A DNA stretch of 7,559 bases from Nitrososphaerota archaeon (GTDB lineage: Archaea > Thermoproteota > Nitrososphaeria > Nitrososphaerales > Gagatemarchaeaceae): NCBI GenBank assembly GCA_005877365.1, contig VBPP01000331.1:1-7559 (forward strand), read 5' to 3'. A program made the position numbers and the translations under genes. Positions 1 through 4,677 of this stretch are shown here, piece by piece; position 1 is the first letter of the stretch, and each line of letters begins with the position of its first letter. Below the pieces are notes generated by a model that searched no databases, was not told the origin of the DNA, and saw only the letters and a list, made by a program, of their open reading frames with translations.

Positions 1-160
1 CAGATACCTCGTTAAGAAGGTCTGAACACTTCTCCTCTCAGTTTTGTCTTGTGCAGTAATGGTAGCGATTACGTATTCCTGCGATACTTAAGCCGAACCT
101 GCCAACAAAGTCAAACCTTTCCATGACATTACGGCATGAGCAGAACAATCTTCCATACGG

Positions 161-169
161 CTTATTATC
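161..169 (+). promoter_or_regulatory. Candidate TATA box for the exported protein gene
   Basis: The A/T-rich stretch CTTATTATC lies about 40 bases before the TTG at 204. An archaeal TATA box sits roughly 25 bases before the transcript start, so transcription would begin near 190, just ahead of the GTGAT ribosome binding site at 193-197. The match to the archaeal consensus is partial, and this is inference from position. Confidence 0.25.
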
Positions 170-192
170 ATCTCAGTCACACACGACCCTCC

Positions 193-197
193 GTGAT
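193..197 (+). promoter_or_regulatory. Ribosome binding site supporting the TTG start at 204
   Basis: GTGAT matches part of the archaeal Shine-Dalgarno sequence (GGAGGTGATC) and ends six bases before TTG 204. This start places a normal signal peptide at the N terminus. The ATG at 123 would add 27 residues of non-signal-like sequence in front of it. Confidence 0.4.
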
Positions 198-203
198 GTT
201 GAG

Positions 204-749
204 TTGTCGACCGGATTCGCAACGACGTGTCATAAACAATTTCGCACTGCAGGAATTCTAGCGTTCGTGGCCCTACTCTCAAGCCTCCCTGCGGTCCCTC
301 TTGCAACGGCTCAACTCGCAGCCAATCCAAGTTCGCATGCGGTCGCGTCCCTACACACAAGCGGCGCAACCCGGACTAGCACACGGGTCGTGGCCAAGAT
401 AACTGGCGCGCTCAGTGAGCCAAACGACCAAGTGGTGTCTAACATGGCGTTCACCCTCAATTTCGCAGTCGAGACGATCCAGGATGGCTTCACCGGCGTG
501 AATGCAAGCTGGAAGAGCAATTCGGCTATCTCGCAAACTATGAATGTCTGGTTCGTCGCATATGACTCTAAGAACCACGTCGTCTTCTTGAGCTTCGCCC
601 AGCTTCGATTCGCTGCCCAAGAATCAAATGCGGTTTTCCAAACGTTCTCTTCTGCACTGCCAAGCGGCACCTACGTGGTGCGAACCTTCGTTATTACGCC
701 GTCGGGAACTGCCTTTTCGATCACGGCCAGTGTCACCATCTCATTCTAG
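204..749 (+). CDS. Small exported protein of unknown function
   Basis: I do not recognise the family. With the TTG start at 204 the product is 181 residues. It begins with a Sec-type signal peptide: a short basic n-region (H-K-Q-F-R), a hydrophobic core (GILAFVALLSSLPAVPLA) and a likely cleavage after A-T-A before Q-L-A. The mature part has alternating hydrophobic and polar residues and ends in G-T-Y-V-V-R-T-F-V and a final S-V-T-I-S-F strand, which suggests a small all-beta, Ig-like extracellular domain. No cysteines lie in the mature part. An ATG at 123 is in frame and would give 208 residues, but it buries the signal peptide about 40 residues in, so I prefer TTG 204, which has GTGAT upstream. 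The gene stands alone and converges on the toxin-antitoxin operon, with 19 bases between the two stop codons. That it is exported is fairly sure; its role is unknown. Confidence 0.6.
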   Translation: MSTGFATTCHKQFRTAGILAFVALLSSLPAVPLATAQLAANPSSHAVASLHTSGATRTSTRVVAKITGALSEPNDQVVSNMAFTLNFAVETIQDGFTGVNASWKSNSAISQTMNVWFVAYDSKNHVVFLSFAQLRFAAQESNAVFQTFSSALPSGTYVVRTFVITPSGTAFSITASVTISF

Positions 750-768
750 CACACACGGCGACCTCCGT

Positions 769-1035
769 CTAGAATAGCCGCGTGAAATCGTCATAGACGT
801 TCTTCCTGTGCCCCATGTACAGCTCAATCACTCGCTTTGATTGCATATCGATTTCGTAGATTACGCGGTAATCGCCGACCCTGAGCCTCCTGAACTGTGA
901 TGGCTTCATCTGGTCGCCCTTGTCTGGGGTTCGCTCAAGCTCCTTCACGGATTCCAAGATTCTGCTCCTAATTGAGGAGTGAAGTTTTTTCAGCGATCTT
1001 GCTGCCCTCGGGTGCAGCAGGACCGCGAAACTCAA
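769..1035 (-). CDS. RelE/ParE-family toxin
   Basis: This 88-residue protein has the size and pattern of the RelE/ParE toxin superfamily. An N-terminal beta strand (FAVLLHPRAARSLKKL) leads into a helical pair up to about residue 35. Then come the core strands L-R-V-G-D-Y-R-V-I-Y-E-I (51-62) and V-I-E-L-Y-M-G-H-R-K-N-V-Y-D-D-F (69-84). RelE members cleave mRNA at the ribosome and ParE members poison DNA gyrase. The basic and aromatic C-terminal residues (H76, R77, K78, Y81) resemble the RelE-like archaeal proteins, but sequence alone does not settle the target. The start is TTG at 1035, overlapping the antitoxin stop as TTGA, with GAGG seven bases upstream. It is second in the operon, so its production is coupled to the antitoxin. 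All core motifs are present and it looks intact. Confidence 0.9.
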   Translation of the reverse strand: MSFAVLLHPRAARSLKKLHSSIRSRILESVKELERTPDKGDQMKPSQFRRLRVGDYRVIYEIDMQSKRVIELYMGHRKNVYDDFTRLF

Positions 1036-1259
1036 GAGATTTCCTCAAGTGGAATCAGTGACTGAGGCCTCTTCCTTGCTTCGTCGCTTCGCTTGACCAA
1101 GATCTTGTAGAACTTACGGGTGCGTTCTCGTTCGTCATAGAGCGCGACGATGGTTTTTATGGCCTCGCTTCTGCTTGCGAACCGGCCCTCGGAAATCCAG
1201 CTGTCGATCTCCTTCACGAGCTCTTTCGGAATCCTGACCTGCACCTGTGTGGTGGCCAT
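1032..1259 (-). CDS. Ribbon-helix-helix antitoxin of the RelE/ParE pair
   Basis: This 75-residue protein starts with the standard ribbon-helix-helix DNA-binding fold. The beta strand is T-T-Q-V-Q-V-R-I-P (3-11), helix A is KELVKEIDSWISEG (12-25), and helix B is S-R-S-E-A-I-K-T-I-V-A-L-Y (29-41). Such proteins act as dimers: the paired strands bind the operator and the charged C-terminal tail (42-75) wraps and neutralises the toxin. It is first in the operon and overlaps the toxin gene by four bases, the usual order for this class. The ATG at 1259 has no Shine-Dalgarno site. A TATA box about 30 bases upstream predicts a nearly leaderless transcript. A perfect palindrome lies between the two and is the likely binding site for autorepression. 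Confidence 0.92.
   Translation of the reverse strand: MATTQVQVRIPKELVKEIDSWISEGRFASRSEAIKTIVALYDERERTRKFYKILVKRSDEARKRPQSLIPLEEIS
1043..1046 (-). promoter_or_regulatory. Ribosome binding site for the toxin TTG start
   Basis: On the minus strand, GAGG inside the antitoxin's last codons lies seven bases before TTG 1035. It supports this non-ATG start and coupling of toxin translation to antitoxin translation. Confidence 0.5.
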
Positions 1260-1264
1260 GACGC

Positions 1265-1282
1265 GTAAACAATCATGTTTAC
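1265..1282 (-). promoter_or_regulatory. Perfect 7+7 palindrome, likely antitoxin operator
   Basis: On the plus strand this reads GTAAACA-ATCA-TGTTTAC, two exact 7-base inverted arms around a 4-base spacer. It begins six bases before the antitoxin start codon and sits just downstream of the TATA box, over the predicted transcript start. A dimeric repressor bound here would block initiation. Ribbon-helix-helix antitoxins commonly bind such short inverted repeats in their own promoter. The symmetry is seen directly; the regulator is inferred. Confidence 0.65.
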
Positions 1283-1285
1283 AAT

Positions 1286-1294
1286 GGATATAAG
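1286..1294 (-). promoter_or_regulatory. TATA box of the toxin-antitoxin operon
   Basis: CTTATATCC on the minus strand lies about 27-35 bases before the antitoxin ATG. This spacing fits an archaeal promoter whose transcript starts within a few bases of the start codon, which agrees with the lack of a ribosome binding site. Confidence 0.6.
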
Positions 1295-1506
1295 TCTTAT
1301 GGGTAGACTGGGGCGGGCGGAGATCTCGGCCCTTTCTCTACCGGGGGCACTATCAAACGTCTGTGACGACTTCCCGACTCTACTTTGATTGTGCGGCGAC
1401 TCATCGCGCGATTTTAGGTTTCGAAATAGTGCTCACCGAGGAGGCTTCGTCGCCTCGGACGCTCCGTCTCCACGCGTTTTGCGAAATCCGAGGCAAATGC
1501 CAGCCG
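1295..1506. other. Intergenic stretch with one possible hairpin
   Basis: No convincing gene is seen here. The stretch separates the downstream end of the broken secreted-protein gene from the toxin-antitoxin promoter. CCGAGG at 1436-1441 can pair with CCTCGG at 1453-1458 around an 11-base loop. It lies about 50 bases past the stop at 1507 on the minus strand, but no T-run follows, so calling it a terminator would be weak. Confidence 0.3.
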
Positions 1507-2498
1507 CTATGGCCTCACTACATAGTCCCCTGATGGCATGCTGACGGTTACGTACGTGGTCCGATCTCGGAACAGTTCGACGATTCCATAGGTGCTCGGA
1601 TTGATGCCTCCGACCCTGAAGAAGTAATATTGCCCAGTCGCGTTCGAAATGGATATCCACCCGGTGCTGTTCGTCTCGTACGTCTTCGCTGGGCAAGAAA
1701 GGCTACGTCTTTCTTCGAGGATGCTGGCCCCGCGGTCACGGTCACCCCTCCCATGGGCTGCCCTGAGGAGTCCTGCACGACACGGAGCACGAGCCCTTGA
1801 ACGCCGGTTGTCTGCGCGACGAGGAAGTGGAGAACCGCCAGAGTGCCCCATTCGTCCCCGCCGACCGCCGTGTACAATCCCGGAGCAAATTCGCTGAACG
1901 CGGCGCTTGGAAGGAGGCTCTCAATCCAGTAACCCCTAGCCCCAACAGTCGAGGACATATTCTCCGCGAAGCACGGTTCAGGAGTACAGCTCCCGACGAT
2001 GCTGGCCCTGTCACTCGATGGCTGGAAGACGTAAGCGTCAATCTCGCTCAAGATCGCCGGGCAAGAATGCTGCTCTGGCTGGTACAAACCAAGAGGCCGC
2101 CCCGCAGAGACGCTGGAGGAGTCATAATATCCTTGAATGATGGCCACCCCCACGGGAAAGTTGAGGGGGCCACAGGGTCCGACGCTCAATCCTCTTAGCG
2201 GCCAGTGCGCGGAGGTTGACACGTTGTTCACAGTTGACAGGGTATTCTTTTCTTGGACTGTTATGGAGATTCCCTGGCCGGGCCGTATCCTGGTCGAGTT
2301 CAGCAAGAGGCTGAGAGCCAGACCGTCGACGGACTTCACTGTGGTCGAACTATCCTCGAAATAGGATGCCGGAGGCGGGAAGGAGTTATGGGGAGAGAGC
2401 AACGCCGAGGCGACCCCAACCATCGCCACCAGGGCGACGACTACCGATCCGAAAATCATGGCGGTCCAATTCGTTGCTGGGGAGCTGCCTGCCTTCAT
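1507..2498 (-). pseudogene. Frameshifted exported protein with GDEWG domain and C-terminal Ig-like domain
   Basis: From ATG 2498 the first frame gives a signal or anchor helix (residues 14-34, MIFGSVVVALVAMVGVASALL). It then gives a beta-rich domain with cysteines at 109, 146, 171 and 176 that ends in P-G-L-Y-T-A-V-G-G-D-E-W-G-T-L-A-V-L-H-F (about 206-225). A second domain starts at V-Q-G-L-V-L-R-V and looks like a carboxypeptidase-regulatory-like or Ig-like fold (S-G-Q-P-M-G-G-V-T-V-T-A). Near codon 261 (bases about 1695-1725) the sense moves to the -1 frame, which continues with T-N-S-T-G-W-I-S-I-S-N-A-T-G-Q-Y-Y-F and ends ...S-G-D-Y-V-V-R-P at a TAG at 1507-1509. Restoring one base gives about 330 residues. 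It is a paralogue of the gene at 2590-3139. The function is unknown; it is likely on the outer face of the membrane. The break could be a real mutation or a sequencing error. Confidence 0.7.
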
Positions 2499-2524
2499 GT
2501 GGTATCGTCGTTAACCCGTTGGGG

Positions 2525-2533
2525 CATATAGTA
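2525..2533 (-). promoter_or_regulatory. TATA box for the GDEWG-domain gene starting at 2498
   Basis: TACTATATG on the minus strand lies about 27-35 bases before ATG 2498, the spacing expected for a leaderless or near-leaderless archaeal transcript. No ribosome binding site is seen before that ATG, which is consistent. It suggests that this gene has its own promoter separate from the paralogue upstream. Confidence 0.5.
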
Positions 2534-2589
2534 CTACCCATTAGAACGGCCTTGAGACGTAATTGACCTCACGCTTATGGAACGACGGC

Positions 2590-3139
2590 TCAGTTCACGC
2601 TAAAGCGAAGCAGAGCGAGCGCCCCCCACTCGTCACCCGCGACCAGCGTGTACGTACCATGCTGGAGAGGGGTGAAACTCCCCTCAGCGGTCCAGTACCC
2701 CGTGATTGAGATTGAGGTCCCCATCGGTAAGGTTACCGTCTGGTTGCCCATGTCGACCTGCACGACCGCCGTGTCGCTCTTCGGGAGGAAGTGGTAGTAG
2801 CTCGTGGAGAAGGGTGGCCTCACGCACAGGTAGTTCTGGACGGGGCTCTGCAGACTCACCCTCTCCCCCTGCATGAAGTTCTGGAGCGTGTAATGCCCCT
2901 TAAACAGAGCGATACCGAAGGGGTAGTCGGCGCTGCATCGACCCAACGAGAAGTTCGTCCCCCAATTCTGTGAGGCCGTGACGTTGTTCATGGAAGAGAG
3001 GCTGTTGGTGTCGCTGATATGGACTTCCACGCTCCGGCCCCGCCTCTTTCTGCGCCGGGAACAGGAGGGCCGTGACACCAAGGACTCCGGTCGCCAGGAG
3101 CGCCAGGAGGACGAATCTTTCGTAGGCGACCATTCGCAC
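2590..3139 (-). pseudogene. Truncated, frameshifted paralogue with GDEWG domain
   Basis: The N terminus is read from GTG 3139 or, more likely, ATG 3133 in the same frame. It is a clear signal or anchor peptide (V-A-Y-E-R then FVLLALLATGVLGVTALLF). After about P-A-Q-K-E-A-G-P-E, near 3030-3060, the sense moves by +1 to a frame that runs to TGA at 2590. That frame matches the neighbouring gene: S-L-S-S-M-N-N-V-T-A-S-Q-N-W against T-L-S-T-V-N-N-V-S-T-S-A-H-W, and G-T-Y-T-L-V-A-G-D-E-W-G-A-L-A-L-L-R-F against G-L-Y-T-A-V-G-G-D-E-W-G-T-L-A-V-L-H-F. Compared with that gene, about 30 residues are missing between the signal and the first strand, and there is no C-terminal Ig-like domain. An internal deletion that is not a multiple of three would explain both the gap and the frameshift. 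It is probably dead; the function of the intact form is unknown. Confidence 0.68.
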
Positions 3140-3186
3140 AAACCGAGTATCTTCTGTGTTGAGTTAATCTTACTGAAGCGAACGGG

Positions 3187-3207
3187 GCGTTCTAGGCGTT
3201 AGAACGC
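3187..3207. repeat. Perfect 8+8 inverted repeat
   Basis: GCGTTCTA, a five-base loop GGCGT, then TAGAACGC. It begins two bases past the stop codon of the VapC remnant and about 50 bases before the start of the GDEWG paralogue, both on the minus strand. It could be a 3' hairpin of the old toxin gene or an operator for the gene downstream. An overlapping GAAGCG (3175-3180) and CGCTTC (3205-3210) pair can form an alternative outer stem. Confidence 0.5.
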
Positions 3208-3208
3208 T

Positions 3209-3346
3209 TCAATCCTCGAGCCACATCGTCTCGGGGAGACCCTTGAAATGGGAGTCGCCCGTGAGCAGGTGCGCCCGGCAGACCCTTGCAGTGGCCAGGA
3301 CTATCGCGTCGCCAAGACCCGGTTTCCTGAGCCCTTCGTCTCTTGC
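3209..3346 (-). pseudogene. 3' remnant of a PIN-domain (VapC-type) toxin gene
   Basis: Read on the minus strand, the frame ending in TGA at 3209 gives G-L-R-K-P-G-L-G-D-A-I-V-L-A-T-A-R, then L-L-T-G-D-S-H-F-K-G-L-P, then M-W-L-E-D at the stop. This is the typical last third of a PIN-domain ribonuclease: the aspartates in G-D-A-I and T-G-D-S-H-F correspond to metal-binding acidic positions of the family. A full VapC has about 130 residues; only about 46 recognisable ones remain. Family-like sequence fades near 3346, and the frame itself stays open only to a stop at about 3383-3385. No start codon or N-terminal D-T/S motif is found upstream, where the plus-strand antitoxin gene begins instead. 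It is a dead toxin gene whose 5' part was removed by rearrangement. Confidence 0.8.
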
Positions 3347-3390
3347 CGGAGGGTTGGATGAGTGGCGAGATAATCCGAGAGTTTATCGAA

Positions 3391-3396
3391 AAGGGG
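3391..3396 (+). promoter_or_regulatory. Ribosome binding site for the TTG start at 3404
   Basis: The purine run AAGGGG lies seven bases before TTG 3404 and supports that start for the UPF0175 gene. No in-frame ATG occurs before the conserved strand. Going upstream, the frame is closed by TAA at 3371. Confidence 0.4.
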
Positions 3397-3403
3397 AAAG
3401 AAT

Positions 3404-3715
3404 TTGAGTGAAAGGATATCTTTTGTGATACCGAGACATCTGAAGAAGTCTCTCAAAGAATTGCAGGCGCTCACGGGAGACGACCAGTCAACCCTCTTGA
3501 GAAAACTGGTAGACAAGGGACTGTCGGAAGCCAAAATGGACATAGCGATAGACCGCTATATCAAAGAGAAGGCGTCCTTGGAGCAGTCATCGGTGATTGC
3601 GGGGGTGTCACTTTGGAAATTCCTAGACGAAATGAGGAGCAGGAATGTTGCGCTCAAGTATTCAATGGCAGACGCCGAATCTGAGATTAGCAGGGTGATT
3701 AAGAGAACCCGGTAA
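3404..3715 (+). CDS. UPF0175-family antitoxin-like protein
   Basis: This is a 103-residue protein in two parts. Residues 1-45 form a ribbon-helix-helix-like DNA-binding unit (R-I-S-F-V-I-P-R-H-L-K-K-S-L-K-E-L, then D-D-Q-S-T-L-L-R-K-L-V-D-K-G-L). Residues 46-100 carry the UPF0175 pattern: Y-I-K-E-K-A-S-L-E-Q-S-S-V-I-A-G-V-S-L-W-K-F-L-D-E-M, a short helix-turn-helix, then a tail (A-L-K-Y-S-M-A-D-A-E-S-E-I). UPF0175 proteins usually sit beside a PIN-like toxin and act as its antitoxin or repressor. Here no toxin follows; the only PIN sequence is the broken remnant on the other strand just upstream. The start is TTG with AAGGGG before it. It looks intact and may be an orphan antitoxin left by the same rearrangement, or a stand-alone regulator. 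The family call is firm; the role is inferred. Confidence 0.8.
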   Translation: MSERISFVIPRHLKKSLKELQALTGDDQSTLLRKLVDKGLSEAKMDIAIDRYIKEKASLEQSSVIAGVSLWKFLDEMRSRNVALKYSMADAESEISRVIKRTR

Positions 3716-3909
3716 GACGGCGTTAGGTCGAAATCTTCCGGGTGGCATCTCACTACACAAATGCGCTGTTGAAATCACTGCAGCCAATGAAATCGTGAGG
3801 CCAAGCGTGAGCGGAACTTGCTGCAATTAGTTCCCGGCTGCGCCGCAGTCTGAATCCTTTGATCCCACGAATAGGGGGCAAAAAAGCGGCGCAAATGGTC
3901 GCTGCAGGG

Positions 3910-4049
3910 TGGGGAGGCGGGATTGAGCCAATCGGGAGCCTTGAACGGGGGGAATTGCCGAGTCCTCCGAAAATTTTGGATTTTTCAGCCGAAAGTGAAG
4001 AGGACCGCAAGGCGACCCGCCAAAGATGAGTACGAATTACAGCTCCATA
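3910..4049 (+). promoter_or_regulatory. Conserved control region of prepilin module 1
   Basis: Blocks shared with the region before module 2 are TGGGGAGGC (3910), CCAATCGGGAG (3928), CCTCCnAAAATT (3964), GCCGAAAGT (3988), GGCGACCnGCC (4011) and CTCCATA (4043). The bases between the blocks differ. Non-coding sequence kept in blocks while the rest drifts suggests regulatory sites or a structured leader, but leftover identity from a recent duplication is also possible. Confidence 0.45.
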
Positions 4050-4089
4050 CATTGCAGCTCCATCGTATCTATCTCTGCTCGACAAGCTC

Positions 4090-4096
4090 TTAGTAT
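4090..4096 (+). promoter_or_regulatory. Candidate TATA box of prepilin module 1
   Basis: TTAGTAT lies about 30 bases before TTG 4123. A similar TTGTATC is found before the A gene of module 2. With the usual 25-base spacing the transcript would begin within a few bases of the start codon. This fits the absence of a ribosome binding site there. The consensus match is only fair. Confidence 0.35.
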
Positions 4097-4122
4097 CCGC
4101 GGCGCTTCGATGTCAGCGTAGC

Positions 4123-4674
4123 TTGCGCATCAATAGAAGGAGAAGGGGAGTCTCTGAATTGACAGGTACGCTCATGACGATGGCGATCACCCTCGCGGCC
4201 GGTGCCACCGTCTTCGGCTACGTTCGCTCCCAGGCAAATCTCAGCGAGCTGGCCTTGAGTCAGAACGTCGGGGGTACCCTGAACTTTCTCCAGGAGAGGT
4301 TTGTTATCCCGCTCGTCAGCTACACATCCAACTCCATCACGATTTACATTTACAACAATGGTCAGGCAACAGACCAGTTCACTCAGCTGGAGGTCTATGG
4401 GCCGACTAGGTTGGCGATGGACATTGTCTACGACGCAAACTACGCGACGGTGAACAACCCGCCCTTGTGCAGAGGACAGACGGAGGCCGCTAGCCTCGAG
4501 ACGCCTCGGCTAGGCGTCCTTCCGACCAGTTTTTCCGTCAAGGTCAACTACGATGGGTCGATAACGTTGACGCTTCCCACCTGCGGCGGGCTGAGCTTCC
4601 TGCCGGGCAACACGTACTTCGTGAAAATCCTAGGGCAGTACGGCAACACTGCGGTCTACTCTCAGGTGATGTAG
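4123..4674 (+). CDS. Type IV prepilin-like protein A1
   Basis: This 183-residue protein has a class III signal peptide: a short basic n-region ending R-R-R-R-G (5-9), then the hydrophobic stretch V-S-E-L-T-G-T-L-M-T-M-A-I-T-L-A-A-G-A-T-V-F-G-Y-V (10-34). A prepilin peptidase would cut after G9, and the helix would then pack in the core of a pilus or sit in the membrane. The pattern fits the archaeal type IV pilin N-terminal family. The head domain (about 60-183) is beta-rich, with I-T-I-Y-I-Y-N-N-G (72-80), a cysteine pair at 116 and 154 that could form a disulfide, and a final Y-F-V-K-I-L-G-Q-Y-G strand. The TTG start gives an n-region exactly as long as that of the A2 copy. No ribosome binding site is seen, so a leaderless start is likely. 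Gene B1 follows after three bases. It could be a pilin or another pilin-like surface protein. Confidence 0.85.
   Translation: MRINRRRRGVSELTGTLMTMAITLAAGATVFGYVRSQANLSELALSQNVGGTLNFLQERFVIPLVSYTSNSITIYIYNNGQATDQFTQLEVYGPTRLAMDIVYDANYATVNNPPLCRGQTEAASLETPRLGVLPTSFSVKVNYDGSITLTLPTCGGLSFLPGNTYFVKILGQYGNTAVYSQVM
4664..4670 (+). promoter_or_regulatory. Ribosome binding site for B1 inside the end of A1
   Basis: AGGTGAT, a seven-base match to the archaeal Shine-Dalgarno sequence, is formed by the last codons of A1 (Q-V-M-stop). It lies seven bases before TTG 4678 and supports that start and translational coupling of B1 to A1. Confidence 0.7.
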
Positions 4675-4677
4675 ACG

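Larger units (their letters stand above)
3716..4122. other. Non-coding stretch before the prepilin modules
   Basis: No gene is supported in these 407 bases. An open minus-strand frame at 3753-4085 has no family features and no ribosome binding site. The left half (to 3909) shows nothing recognisable; I looked for tRNA arms and did not find them. The right half (from 3910) is the upstream control region of the first prepilin module and is repeated before the second. Confidence 0.5.

Noticed and set aside
1433..1696. Minus-strand open frame of 87 codons
   Set aside because: It is an out-of-frame reading of the exported protein's C-terminal domain running into non-coding sequence.
1695..1725. 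Programmed -1 frameshifting in the exported protein gene
   Set aside because: The short A and T runs are not in the frame needed for a standard slippery heptamer and I see no strong structure after them. Mutation or error is simpler.
1797..2364. Plus-strand open frames across the broken exported-protein gene
   Set aside because: The minus-strand frame has a signal peptide, conserved motifs and a paralogue; the plus-strand frames have none of these.
3195..3725. GGCGTTAG at 3195 and near 3719 as direct repeats bounding an inserted element
   Set aside because: An eight-base match with no terminal inverted repeats, transposase or integrase between the copies is not enough.
3753..4085. Minus-strand open frame of 110 codons
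   Set aside because: It has no family pattern, ribosome binding site or promoter, and it overlaps the control region conserved between the two modules.
4672..4674. TAG between A and B as a pyrrolysine codon
   Set aside because: TAG also appears as the natural end of several other genes here (749, 769, 1507, 7484), each at a sensible protein end, so wide TAG recoding is unlikely. Nothing in the window points to pyrrolysine genes.
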